Of a DNA stretch of 64,000 nt, positions 42,691 through 51,227 are shown piece after piece. The notes beneath the pieces are model-generated. The model was not told where the DNA came from. It saw only the letters and a list, made by a program, of their open reading frames with translations, and ran no database searches. The translations under genes were made by a program, and so were the position numbers. Source of the stretch: Clostridia bacterium (GTDB taxonomy: Bacteria > Bacillota > Clostridia > Christensenellales > Aristaeellaceae); contig JAFXVJ010000015.1 of NCBI GenBank assembly GCA_017524615.1, forward strand, positions 1-64,000, in the 5' to 3' direction. Each line of letters begins with the position of its first letter. Within the stretch, counting starts at the first letter, position 1.

Positions 42691-43938
42691 TTGAAAAAAA
42701 CGCTGCGGTTCATCCGCTCCATGAAATGTGGCATGATCCTGCTCGTCCTGGTGATGCTTTTGTCCCTGGCGGGCTCGCTGATCCCCCAGCAGGAAGCCAG
42801 CATGCGCTACGTGCGGGCGTATGGCGCCCAGACGGCGCAATTCCTGATCGCCGTGGGCGCCACGGATATTTTCCATACCTGGTATTTTTATGCGCTGGAA
42901 ATCCTTCTGTGCCTGAATCTGGTGCTTTGCTCCATCGTGCGTTTTCCCAGGACGCTTAAGGCCAACGGGGAATGGACGGACAGGGCGCGGCGCGCGGAGG
43001 GGGAGCATCCGCTGACGGGGGAAAAGCGCGAAAAGCTGTGCGGCTTTCTGACCGTCCGGCATTACCGCTTGGAGCAGGCGGCGGACGGCGCGGTGTACAG
43101 CAAAAACGCCGCGGGGTTTTACGGCTCGTTTCTCACCCACTTGTCCATCCTGCTGGTGCTGCTCTTTGGCTCCCTGGTGCTGATGACCCCGGATATTCAG
43201 GATCTGACCGTGCTGCCGGGCAGCGCCCTGACGCTGGCGGACGGCACGACGGTCACCTGCGATCAGTTTCATATCACGGATGAAACAGGCCGGCTGGATT
43301 ACGCCAGCGTGCTCACCGTGCGCAGCGCCGACGGCCAGCGGGAAAAACAGCAGGAGATCCGGGTGAACCAGCCCCTGCGCTTTGGGGAATATAAGATATA
43401 TCAGCAAACGTACGGCACCGCCGGCCGGGTGAGGATCACCAACCACACCAATGGCGCGGAGGAAGTGATGTTCCTTACCGATCCCTGCTTCCTGTCCATT
43501 GACGGACGCAACGGGGTGTATTATCAGGCGCTGTATCCCGGCTTCCTCCGCGATGCGGAGGGCAACTATACCTTGATCACCAGCACCTCTGTCAGCTACC
43601 AGGATCCCGTGTATGCCATCCAGACCGTTTCCGACGGGATGACCACCTCCGTGCTGGCTTTTCCGGAGGATGAACTGCGCCTGGGCGATATCAGCTTCAC
43701 CTTCCTGTCCCCGACGGAATACCCGGGCCTGCGGATCAAGCATGTATCCTCCTGGCTGTTCGGCGGGCTGTATTTCAGCTTTGGGCTGATGGTGGCCGCG
43801 CTGTACCTGTGCTTCTTTGCCGCGCCGGTTTACGTGCGGGTGCGGGAAGACAGCTATACCATATTGTCCCCCAAGAATCAGCAGGGACTGATCCTGGATT
43901 TGCGCGCGCTGATCGGGGAAAAGGAGACGGACCCGTGA
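42691..43938 (+). CDS. resB: ResB-like cytochrome c biogenesis protein
   Basis: This 415-residue membrane protein is one half of the System II haem lyase. It begins RFIRSMKCGMILLVLVMLLSLAGSLIPQ, has a second and third helix near 55-80 and 150-170, a large extracytoplasmic domain, and a last helix near 350-375. The start is TTG at 42691 with GAGGG upstream. It acts with CcsA to attach haem to CXXCH/K motifs, here presumably of NrfA. The stop overlaps the next start as GTGA. Confidence 0.9.
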   Translation: MKKTLRFIRSMKCGMILLVLVMLLSLAGSLIPQQEASMRYVRAYGAQTAQFLIAVGATDIFHTWYFYALEILLCLNLVLCSIVRFPRTLKANGEWTDRARRAEGEHPLTGEKREKLCGFLTVRHYRLEQAADGAVYSKNAAGFYGSFLTHLSILLVLLFGSLVLMTPDIQDLTVLPGSALTLADGTTVTCDQFHITDETGRLDYASVLTVRSADGQREKQQEIRVNQPLRFGEYKIYQQTYGTAGRVRITNHTNGAEEVMFLTDPCFLSIDGRNGVYYQALYPGFLRDAEGNYTLITSTSVSYQDPVYAIQTVSDGMTTSVLAFPEDELRLGDISFTFLSPTEYPGLRIKHVSSWLFGGLYFSFGLMVAALYLCFFAAPVYVRVREDSYTILSPKNQQGLILDLRALIGEKETDP

Positions 43939-44729
43939 ATGTTTTGTTTTTCGCTGCCCTGGTAGGATACTTTGCCGCCTCGGTTTTCCAGTTTGCCGGT
44001 GCCGCCATGAAAAAAGAAAAGCCGCGTATCGCTGCCCGCGTCTTGCTGTTGGTCAGCTTTGGGCTGCACGCGGCTTATATGACGTGGCGAGGCATCGCGG
44101 CAGGCAGGGTGCCGCTGGCCAATCAGTTTGAATTCGCTTCCGGCTTCGCCTGGGCGACCGCGGCGCTGGGGTTTGTGCTGTACGGGCGCATCCGGCAGGA
44201 ATGGGTCATGACCGCGGCGATGCCGGCGGCCTTCCTGGTGCTCAGCTACGCCGCTTTTCAGCCCAGGGAAATCAAGGATATCCTGCCGGCCCTGCGCTCC
44301 ACCTGGTTTGTTTTGCATATTGGATCGGCGGCCTTTTCCTATGCCGCTTTCGCCATTGCCGGGGGACTGGGGGTCAGCTATCTGATCCAATTGAAAAAAG
44401 GGAAGAATGAAGCTGATGTCCGCATGAAGCAGATGGACTATCTGGGCTATCGGCTGGTGTGCCTGGGCTTTCTGCTGCTCACTGTGGTCATTTTTTCCGG
44501 GGCCATCTGGGCGGAGCAGGCCTGGAGCAGCTGGTGGAGCTGGGATCCCAAGGAAACCTGGGCCTTGATCACCTGGATTTTTTATGCCATCTATCTGCAT
44601 CAGCGTCTGCGCCTGAAGTGGCAGGGCAAGCGGATGGCCTGGCTGGCCATCATCGCCGTGATCCTGGTGGTGTTTACCTTCGCCGGGGTGAACCTGCTGC
44701 TGCCCGGGCTGCATTCCTATGCCAGGTGA
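43935..44729 (+). CDS. ccsA: CcsA/ResC-like haem-handling protein
   Basis: This 264-residue membrane protein has about eight helices and the haem-handling WWD motif WSSWWSWDPKETWALITW. With ResB it forms the System II cytochrome c synthase that exports haem and joins it to apocytochrome. GTG 43935 is chosen because it overlaps the resB stop and has GGAG upstream; the open frame begins earlier within resB. The order nrfA-resB-ccsA indicates a dedicated unit for making one cytochrome. Confidence 0.93.
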   Translation: MNVLFFAALVGYFAASVFQFAGAAMKKEKPRIAARVLLLVSFGLHAAYMTWRGIAAGRVPLANQFEFASGFAWATAALGFVLYGRIRQEWVMTAAMPAAFLVLSYAAFQPREIKDILPALRSTWFVLHIGSAAFSYAAFAIAGGLGVSYLIQLKKGKNEADVRMKQMDYLGYRLVCLGFLLLTVVIFSGAIWAEQAWSSWWSWDPKETWALITWIFYAIYLHQRLRLKWQGKRMAWLAIIAVILVVFTFAGVNLLLPGLHSYAR

Positions 44730-44867
44730 GCGCGCATCAGCTGATACCGGGCTTCGTTCCCGCATCCCGGCGGTGTTTTCCCTTACCCGCGGTTTTTCGC
44801 CCGGGAGGCCAGAAGGACCGGGAAGAACATATTTAGAATTATAATCATGCAGAAGGGGGCGGCATCC

Positions 44868-45806
44868 GTGCTGACAGAGACGCAGCGAGCCAGGATGATG
44901 GAGTGTCCGAAGGGAAAGATCGATATGGTGCTGGACACGGACACATATAATGAAATCGATGATCAGTATGCCATTTCCTATGCCATTCACGCCCCGGAAA
45001 AGATCCGGGTGCAGGCGTTTTACGCGGCGCCGTTCACCAACCAGCGTTCTTCGGGCCCGGCAGACGGAATGGAGAAAAGCTATCATGAAATCAAAAAGGT
45101 GCTGAAACTGGCCGGAAAGGAAGGCTACCCCGTCTTCCGCGGCTCCGAAACTTATCTGCCGGACGAAAAAACCCCCGTTCCGTCCGACGCCATGCGGGAC
45201 CTGGCGGAGCGCGCCATGAAGTATTCGCCGGAGCATCCGCTGTATGTGGTTTCCATTGCGGCGATCACTAATATCGCCTCCGCGCTGCTTGCGAAGCCGG
45301 AAATCTCGGACAGAATCGTGGTCATCTGGGTGGGATGCCACGCGCCGCACTGGGAAGACAATTACGAATTCAACTGCCGCCAGGATGTGGCCGCCGCGCG
45401 GGTGGTGTTCGATTCCGGCGTGCCGCTGGTGATGCTGCCCGCCCAGGGCACAGTCAGCTGCTTTACCACCACCGGGCCGGAACTGGAGTACTGGCTGCGG
45501 GGAAAGAACCCCTTGTGTGAATACCTGCTGGACCGCACCCTGGAGGCCGGCAACGAAAACGGGAAGGGAAAGCCGTGGAGCCGGGTGATTTGGGACGTGA
45601 CCGGCGTGGGCTGGCTGATGAACGACGAAAACAAACAGCTGATGAGGGATCAAACGGTGCCCCGGCCGATTCCTGAATACAGCCATCACTTGTCCTGGGA
45701 CTTCCGGCGGACGCCCTGCAAACTGGTGTATCATATCAACCGCGACGGGCTGCTGAACGATCTGTTCCGCCATCTTGCGCCGAGCGAGACGGCGGATCCG
45801 GAATAA
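44868..45806 (+). CDS. Nucleoside hydrolase-family protein
   Basis: This protein of about 312 residues has the calcium-binding fingerprint of inosine-uridine nucleoside hydrolases as VLDTDTYNEIDDQYA, with further family segments VVSIAAITNIASALL and WDVTGVGWLM. It hydrolyses an N-glycosidic bond of a nucleoside or related compound in the cytoplasm. The GTG at 44868 follows AGAAGGGGG; an ATG at 44847 in frame is the alternative. A TATAAT at 44840-44845 lies just upstream but has no clear -35 partner. Confidence 0.82.
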   Translation: MLTETQRARMMECPKGKIDMVLDTDTYNEIDDQYAISYAIHAPEKIRVQAFYAAPFTNQRSSGPADGMEKSYHEIKKVLKLAGKEGYPVFRGSETYLPDEKTPVPSDAMRDLAERAMKYSPEHPLYVVSIAAITNIASALLAKPEISDRIVVIWVGCHAPHWEDNYEFNCRQDVAAARVVFDSGVPLVMLPAQGTVSCFTTTGPELEYWLRGKNPLCEYLLDRTLEAGNENGKGKPWSRVIWDVTGVGWLMNDENKQLMRDQTVPRPIPEYSHHLSWDFRRTPCKLVYHINRDGLLNDLFRHLAPSETADPE

Positions 45807-45844
45807 AACCCGCGCCTGCCCGGCCGCCTGCCCCGCGGATCCCG

Positions 45845-46270
45845 TCAGTCGTTCGCCGAAAGCCGGGAAAACAGCCTTTCCTTCAGGAGCTCATACCGCG
45901 CTTTCTTTTCCGCCTTGGCAAAATGGACGGCCCGCTCCTGCTCCGGGCAGTTTTCGTAATCCAGTTTCCTGCCCTCGAATTGTTCGCTGGTCAAATCGAA
46001 CACACAGCTGCCCACCGCGTTAAAGCAATGGAAGCTGCCATCGCCCAGCGGAACGCCGTATACTTTTCCTCCGTAAATATCCTGGAGGAGGAATGCGGTG
46101 ACGGAGCATTGCCCCAGGGTCTTGTTTTCGGGCGTCCAATCCTGGCGCATCCTGGGGGCGCAGGTGTCCGCACACCAGATGCCGGACAGCAGATCATAAT
46201 AATCACGGGGGGTCAGCCCCCTCTCATCGCGGATCCCCGCCGTTTCCCAGCCGTAAAACCGGTAGTCCAT
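45845..46270 (-). CDS. YunG-like protein
   Basis: This 141-residue protein matches the YunG family. The core is LGQCSVTAFLLQDIYGGKVYG, then GSFHCFNAVG and FDLTSEQF, so Cys, His and Asp are placed as in papain- or transglutaminase-like folds. The activity is unknown. AAGGAGG precedes the ATG at 46270; the longer frame to 46342 is unsupported. It lies 68 bp downstream of the rhamnose mutarotase gene on the same strand and converges on the nucleoside hydrolase gene. Confidence 0.78.
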   Translation of the reverse strand: MDYRFYGWETAGIRDERGLTPRDYYDLLSGIWCADTCAPRMRQDWTPENKTLGQCSVTAFLLQDIYGGKVYGVPLGDGSFHCFNAVGSCVFDLTSEQFEGRKLDYENCPEQERAVHFAKAEKKARYELLKERLFSRLSAND

Positions 46271-46338
46271 GCCTGTTCCTCCTTTTAACGGCGCCGTTAA
46301 AAAGCCCCGGGGATCCTGCGCTTTTCTGTTCCGGGGGC

Positions 46339-46656
46339 TCATTCCATTTTGAACATCATGCGCAGCTTGGGCTGGGCGCCGGTTTCCGGATCCATCACAA
46401 GGTCCAGCACATCCTGCATATAATCGTTCCAGCGGTCCACGATGGGGCTGTTCGCCTGGGTTTTTTCGGCGAACTCGATCCCCTGTTCACATTCGTAATA
46501 GCCAAACACGTCCCGTCCGTCGCTCCAGATGGTGTAGTTGCGGATGCCCGCGCTTTTCAGCAGCGCGATCATCTCCGGCCAGATCTGATCGTGACGGCGT
46601 TTGTATTCCTCCTGCATGCCGGGCTTGATGCGGCCTTTCCAGGCAAAGCGTTCCAT
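46339..46656 (-). CDS. rhaM: L-rhamnose mutarotase
   Basis: This 105-residue protein is of RhaM size and sequence: RFAWKGRIKPGMQEEYKRRH with the active-site His, NYTIWSDGRDVFGYYE and a C-terminal RMMFKME. It interconverts alpha- and beta-L-rhamnopyranose in the cytoplasm, which fits release of rhamnose from rhamnogalacturonan by the neighbouring GH105 locus. AAAGGAGG precedes the ATG. No rhaA, rhaB or rhaD is in the window. Confidence 0.93.
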   Translation of the reverse strand: MERFAWKGRIKPGMQEEYKRRHDQIWPEMIALLKSAGIRNYTIWSDGRDVFGYYECEQGIEFAEKTQANSPIVDRWNDYMQDVLDLVMDPETGAQPKLRMMFKME

Positions 46657-46674
46657 GGCGGATCCTCCTTTGAT

Positions 46675-46840
46675 TAGGGCGTATTCACACTACCGCTCAA
46701 TGGTGTATTCTGGCTGTTTTTCCGTCAAGCTTTGTTGCGTTTCCTTGAAATACGATCCAGTATTCCTGCGGAAACGCGCCTCGCCTGACGAAAAAACATC
46801 TCAAAATCCACGTCATTTCGGGTAGTGTGAACACACCCTA
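46675..46840. repeat. Second MITE type with TA ends
   Basis: The 166-bp element has 20-bp terminal inverted repeats (TAGGGCGTATTCACACTACC at the left; the right end differs at two positions), and its interior is also an imperfect palindrome (TTTTTCCGTCA facing TGACGAAAAAA). It ends in TA on both sides, which suggests Tc1/IS630-type target duplication. The stop codon of the adjacent lacI-family gene lies within its right end. Confidence 0.65.
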
Positions 46841-47890
46841 GTATCCTGCGGTGCGAAAAGCCGGTTCGCCGCTCTTGCAGGGCGCGCAGGAATCGCGCCT
46901 GACAAGCGTCCATGCCGCGTTTTCCCGGCGGGTTTCGCCGCTGAGCAGCAATTCCACCGCCTTTTGGCCCAGCAGCTGCTGGTGCGTATCAATGCTGGTG
47001 AGGGCGGGGATCAGATAGGGGGCGCAGAACAGATTGTCGCATCCCACGATGGACAGATCCTCCGGCAGGCGCAGCCCCCTCTTCCGGGCTGTGTCCTGGC
47101 AGCCCATGGCCACCAGATCGTTCAGCGCGATCACGGCCGTGGGCCAATGGGCGGGCAGCAGCGAGGAGAGCATCTGATCCAGCGCGGCTGCGCCCTCCTC
47201 GGCGGTGCCGCCGCAGTAGGCCCGATAGGAATCCACATAGGGAAGCTGCGCCTCTTCCAGCCCCTGACGGTAGCCAACGTCTCTTCTCAGGTCATCCCTG
47301 TCGGCCTCCACGCCGCCGATCAGGGCGATTTTGCTGTGCCCCAGCCCCACCAGGTATTCCACCGTACTGCGGGCGATATCCGCCATATTATAGGAAATGG
47401 TGGGGTATTCGAAGGCGGCGGGCACGCAGCCGATCAGCACGATGGGCATATACTGGCGCAGCTCCTGCAGGGACCGCATCAGCCGTTCGTTTTCCTCCGG
47501 CGGCAGGTATTCCAGGCAGATGATGACGCCATCCAGCCGGCGCTCCGCCAGCAGCAGGGCGGGGGTGCTCCTTTGATCGGTCAGGCTTTTCCACGGGAAC
47601 ATGTTCATGCTGTACCCGTGACGCCGCGCGCCGTCATAAGCGCCGGTAAAAATCATGGCGTAGTTGGGATTGAGCAGCTTGGGCAGCACAATGCCCAGGG
47701 AGTGGGTGGTTTTGCTGGTCATGCCGCGGGCGATGGAGCTGGGCCGGTAATTGCGCCGCGCGATGACGGCCTCCACCTTTTCCCGCGTGGCGGGGGATAC
47801 GCTGCGCTCTCCCCGCAGTACCCGGGAAACGGTGGCAATGGAAACGCCGGCCTCCGCGGCGATATCGTAGATCGTGCTGTTGACGGACAT
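46838..47890 (-). CDS. LacI-family transcriptional regulator
   Basis: This 350-residue repressor has a LacI helix-turn-helix (STIYDIAAEAGVSIATVSRVL), a hinge helix (RPSSIARGM) and a periplasmic-binding-protein-like sensor domain to about residue 330. It is divergent from the GH105/ABC/PL22 operon and so probably responds to a pectic or rhamnose-containing sugar. GGAGGGG precedes the ATG. The TAG stop falls in the terminal CCCTA of a MITE, so the last residues may be element-altered. Candidate operators are at 47969-47982 and 48080-48093. Confidence 0.92.
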   Translation of the reverse strand: MSVNSTIYDIAAEAGVSIATVSRVLRGERSVSPATREKVEAVIARRNYRPSSIARGMTSKTTHSLGIVLPKLLNPNYAMIFTGAYDGARRHGYSMNMFPWKSLTDQRSTPALLLAERRLDGVIICLEYLPPEENERLMRSLQELRQYMPIVLIGCVPAAFEYPTISYNMADIARSTVEYLVGLGHSKIALIGGVEADRDDLRRDVGYRQGLEEAQLPYVDSYRAYCGGTAEEGAAALDQMLSSLLPAHWPTAVIALNDLVAMGCQDTARKRGLRLPEDLSIVGCDNLFCAPYLIPALTSIDTHQQLLGQKAVELLLSGETRRENAAWTLVRRDSCAPCKSGEPAFRTAGY

Positions 47891-47968
47891 GCCTGCCCCT
47901 CCTTTTTTCCCGTTCTCGCATACCTGAACCGATTATAGCAGAAAAAAAGGAGAGGTTCAAGAGAAAAA

Positions 47969-47982
47969 TGTAAGCGTTTTCA
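47969..47982. promoter_or_regulatory. LacI/CcpA-type operator 1
   Basis: TGTAAGCGTTTTCA fits the LacI/CcpA operator pattern with a central CG. It lies 78 bp upstream of the regulator gene and could mediate autoregulation or catabolite control. Confidence 0.55.
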
Positions 47983-48051
47983 TATAATTCATAACTTTCT
48001 TTCATTTATATGTCAAAAATGAGAAAAATTCAAAGATTATTTGACAGGGTA

Positions 48052-48093
48052 TTGACAGAATAACCGCTGAATCGTATAATGTAATCGCTTACA
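48052..48093 (+). promoter_or_regulatory. Promoter and LacI-type operator of the pectin operon
   Basis: TTGACA (48052-48057) and TATAAT (48075-48080) are exactly 17 bp apart, an excellent housekeeping promoter. The palindromic TGTAATCGCTTACA (48080-48093) starts at the last base of the -10 box and covers the transcription start, the classic position for a repressor such as the divergent LacI protein. Confidence 0.8.
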
Positions 48094-48118
48094 TAGACAA
48101 ACGACGGACGGTGAAACC

Positions 48119-49162
48119 ATGGATTATCAGGCAATCGCGGATCGGGTGCTGGGCATGCTGCAGCGCGCCGACGGAAACGATCCCTCCCGGGGACATTTGA
48201 CGATGAATAATTGGGAATGGCCCACGGGCGTGGCGCTGTATGGGATCTATAAGACCTATCAGCAAAGCGGCGATGGGAAGATCCTGGATTATCTGGCCGG
48301 CTGGTATGACGATATGCTGTCCCGTCCGGAGAAGCCTCACCGCAATGTGAATACCGTGGCCCCCGTGCTGACGCTGACCTGCCTGTACCAGGAAACGGGC
48401 AAGGCGGAGTATCTGCCGGTGATTGAAAGCTGGATCGCGTGGGTCATGCGGGAAATGCCCCGCACGGAATACGACGGCCTGCAGCACTGCACCGTATGGA
48501 ACAGGCATTATCAGCAGCTGTGGTGCGATACGCTGTTCATGGTGTGCCTTTTCCTGGCGAAGGCCGGGGTGGTGCTGGAAAGGCCCGAACTGATTGAAGA
48601 AGCGGAATATCAGTTCCTGATGCACATCCGCTACCTGCAGAACAAGGTCAACGGCCTGTTTTATCACGGCTGGACCTTTGACCGCAGGCACAATTTCGCG
48701 AATGCCTTCTGGGCGCGCGGCAACGCCTGGTTCACCGTGGCGGCGATTGAATTGTACGATATCACCAAGCGGGAGAACGCCGCCATGCGCATGATCCACG
48801 CCGCCTGGCAGGATCAGGCCCTGGCGCTGTGGAAATATCAGCGTGTAAACGGCCTGTATACCACGCTGATCGATGTGGAGGAAACCTACTGCGAAACCAG
48901 CGCCACCGCCGCGATCGCTTACGGCATCCTCAAGGGCGTCCGGCTGGGCTGGCTGCCCCAGGAGCCCTACGGGGAAATGGGCATGGTCAGCGCCCGGGCT
49001 GTTCTGGATCAGATTGACGATACGGGGGCTGTGCAGGGCGTCAGCGGCGGGACGGGCATGGGCCACGACCTGCAGCATTACAAGGACATCATCGTCACGC
49101 CCACGGCCTACGGCCAGGGACTCACGTTCCTGATGCTGACGGAGCTGATGATCCGGGAATGA
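48119..49162 (+). CDS. GH105 unsaturated rhamnogalacturonyl/galacturonyl hydrolase
   Basis: This 347-residue (alpha/alpha)6-barrel enzyme resembles YteR/YesR of GH105. It removes the unsaturated uronic acid from the end of lyase products. Conserved segments are MNNWEWPTGVALYGIYKTYQ, WCDTLFMVCLFLAKAG, FWARGNAWFTVA and GTGMGHDLQHY. It has no signal peptide, so it acts on imported oligosaccharides. It is first in a seven-gene operon that also holds the importer and a PL22 lyase. Spacing to the promoter is short. Confidence 0.9.
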   Translation: MDYQAIADRVLGMLQRADGNDPSRGHLTMNNWEWPTGVALYGIYKTYQQSGDGKILDYLAGWYDDMLSRPEKPHRNVNTVAPVLTLTCLYQETGKAEYLPVIESWIAWVMREMPRTEYDGLQHCTVWNRHYQQLWCDTLFMVCLFLAKAGVVLERPELIEEAEYQFLMHIRYLQNKVNGLFYHGWTFDRRHNFANAFWARGNAWFTVAAIELYDITKRENAAMRMIHAAWQDQALALWKYQRVNGLYTTLIDVEETYCETSATAAIAYGILKGVRLGWLPQEPYGEMGMVSARAVLDQIDDTGAVQGVSGGTGMGHDLQHYKDIIVTPTAYGQGLTFLMLTELMIRE

Positions 49163-49249
49163 CCTTTCCGGCGGGTTCCGGGAGAAAGGGCCGCCGATAC
49201 CACCGCGAATGAACGACCTCACGTCTGTTAAGAAAAGGAAGGATGGCCT

Positions 49250-50206
49250 ATGAGCTCAAAGGCGGAGGACAGGCTGGCACTGCACGGGAGCGGAGCGGTG
49301 TACTGGCATAAGCTGGCCTCTGAAGTCAGGCGCGACAGGTGGCTGTATGTGCTGCTGGCGCCCGGAGTGATTTACTTTCTCGTGTTCAAATACCTGCCCA
49401 TGTTCGGCATCGTGATCGCCTTTGAGAATTATGTTCCCTTCACGGGCGTGCTGGGCAGCGAATGGGTGGGCACGAAATGGTTCAATTCATTTTTCGGCTT
49501 TCCGGCGTGGACGACGTATCTGGCCAATACCTTGATCCTGAGCGTGATGAACCTGGTGTTTTATTTCCCGGCGCCCATCATCCTGGCGCTGATGCTGAAT
49601 GAAATGCGGCTGCAGCGCTATAAGAGACTGCTGCAGACCATGCTGTATGTGCCCCATTTCATCTCCATCGTGATCGTGGTGTCCATCACGTTCGTCATGT
49701 TCGGCCCCTCGGGCATCGTGTACAAGGCCACGGAAAGCGTGCTGGGCTACCCCATCAAATACATGGGATCCCCCGACACCTTCCGCTGGATGATCATCGG
49801 CCAGACGATCTGGAAGGAAACCGGCTGGGGCACCATCATCTTCCTGGCCGCCCTCACCAACGTGGACACTCAGCTGTATGAGGCCGCCATGGTGGACGGC
49901 GCGGGCCGCATTCGCCGCCTGTGGCACATCACCCTGCCCGCCATCCGCTCCACCATCGTGCTGATGCTGATCCTGCGCATGGGCAGCATGCTGGATACCG
50001 GATACGACCACCTGATCCTGATGGCGAACGCGATGAACCGCAAGGCATCCCAGACGCTGGACGTGTTCGTATACCAGCAGGGCATACAGTCGGGCCAGTT
50101 CAGCTACGCTTCCGCTATCGGCCTGATGAAATCCATCGTCAGCGTGACCCTGGTGGTTTCCTCCAACAAAATCGCTCACCTGCTTGGCGAGCAGGGCCTG
50201 TACTGA
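49250..50206 (+). CDS. ABC sugar transporter permease (LplB type)
   Basis: This 318-residue permease has six predicted helices and the binding-protein-dependent EAA motif in YEAAMVDGAGRIRRLWHITLP. It belongs to the LplB/YtcP group of oligosaccharide importers, which in Firmicutes often serve pectin or rhamnogalacturonan fragments. It pairs with the permease that begins 17 bp downstream. AAAAGGAAGGA lies ahead of the ATG. No dedicated ATPase is encoded nearby, so a shared MsmX-type ATPase elsewhere is likely. Confidence 0.92.
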   Translation: MSSKAEDRLALHGSGAVYWHKLASEVRRDRWLYVLLAPGVIYFLVFKYLPMFGIVIAFENYVPFTGVLGSEWVGTKWFNSFFGFPAWTTYLANTLILSVMNLVFYFPAPIILALMLNEMRLQRYKRLLQTMLYVPHFISIVIVVSITFVMFGPSGIVYKATESVLGYPIKYMGSPDTFRWMIIGQTIWKETGWGTIIFLAALTNVDTQLYEAAMVDGAGRIRRLWHITLPAIRSTIVLMLILRMGSMLDTGYDHLILMANAMNRKASQTLDVFVYQQGIQSGQFSYASAIGLMKSIVSVTLVVSSNKIAHLLGEQGLY

Positions 50207-50223
50207 GAAAGGAGGAAGCGAAG

Positions 50224-51165
50224 ATGGATAACGCCGTTTCTCCCAAACAAAAGAAAATGATCGAATCCACCGGCCCGGTGGGGCAGAACGCTACCCTGGG
50301 CAGCCGTATTTTCGATGTTTTCAATTATCTTTTTGTCAGTCTGGTGGCCATCACCACCATTCTGCCCTTCGTGTACATTATCGGAGCGTCCTTCGCTACG
50401 GAATATGAAATTGCCACCCGGCCCATGTTCTTTATTCCCCAGGACGTATCCACCGCCGCATATCAGTTCATCTTCTCCTCCAACAAGATTCTCCGGGGCT
50501 TCCGCAACTCTATCCTGATCACGGTGTGCGGCACGGCCATCAACCTGTTCTTTACCGTCACCATGGCCTACGCCCTGAGCAAAACCCGGCTGCGGGGACG
50601 CAACTTTTTCCTGAACATGGTCATTATTTCCATGTTCTTCTCCGGCGGCATGATTCCGGGCTATATCGTGATTGCCAATATCCTGAACCTGAAAAACACC
50701 TACTGGTCTGTCCTGCTGCCCGGGGCCATCAGCGCCTACAACATGATGATCGTCAAAAACTTCTTCCAAAACATCCCGCAGGAGCTGGAGGAATCCGCCT
50801 CCATGGACGGATGCACGGATATCGGCGTGCTGGCGCGGATCGTGCTGCCCCTGTCGCTGCCGGTGCTGGCCACCTTCGGGCTGTTCTACGCCGTGGGCCA
50901 CTGGAACGCTTACTTCGGCGCCATGATCTATATGAAGACCGCCAAGGAAAAGTGGCCCCTGCAGGTGCTGCTGCGTGAACTGATCATCCTTTCCAACGGC
51001 ACGGCCGGCGACATGAACAACCTGGACCCCGAATTCGTGCAGCCCCCGGAGCAATCCGTGAAAATGGCGGTCATCGTGGTGTCCACGGTGCCCATCATGT
51101 GCGTGTACCCCTTCCTGCAGAAATACTTCGTGAAAGGTGTCATGGTCGGCGCCCTGAAGGGCTGA
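50224..51165 (+). CDS. ABC sugar transporter permease (LplC/YtcP type)
   Basis: This 313-residue permease has six helices and an EAA loop in LEESASMDGCTDIGVLARIVLP. It partners the permease at 49250. AAAGGAGG precedes the ATG at 50224; the open frame extends upstream into the previous gene but that part is not used. The end GVMVGALKG is typical of this subfamily. Together with the solute-binding protein it forms the importer of the pectin locus. Confidence 0.93.
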   Translation: MDNAVSPKQKKMIESTGPVGQNATLGSRIFDVFNYLFVSLVAITTILPFVYIIGASFATEYEIATRPMFFIPQDVSTAAYQFIFSSNKILRGFRNSILITVCGTAINLFFTVTMAYALSKTRLRGRNFFLNMVIISMFFSGGMIPGYIVIANILNLKNTYWSVLLPGAISAYNMMIVKNFFQNIPQELEESASMDGCTDIGVLARIVLPLSLPVLATFGLFYAVGHWNAYFGAMIYMKTAKEKWPLQVLLRELIILSNGTAGDMNNLDPEFVQPPEQSVKMAVIVVSTVPIMCVYPFLQKYFVKGVMVGALKG

Positions 51166-51227
51166 TCCCGTTTCCCTGTTCCTTATGAGGGCGACGCCCT
51201 CAAAAAAATAAAAGGAGGAAAACCCAC

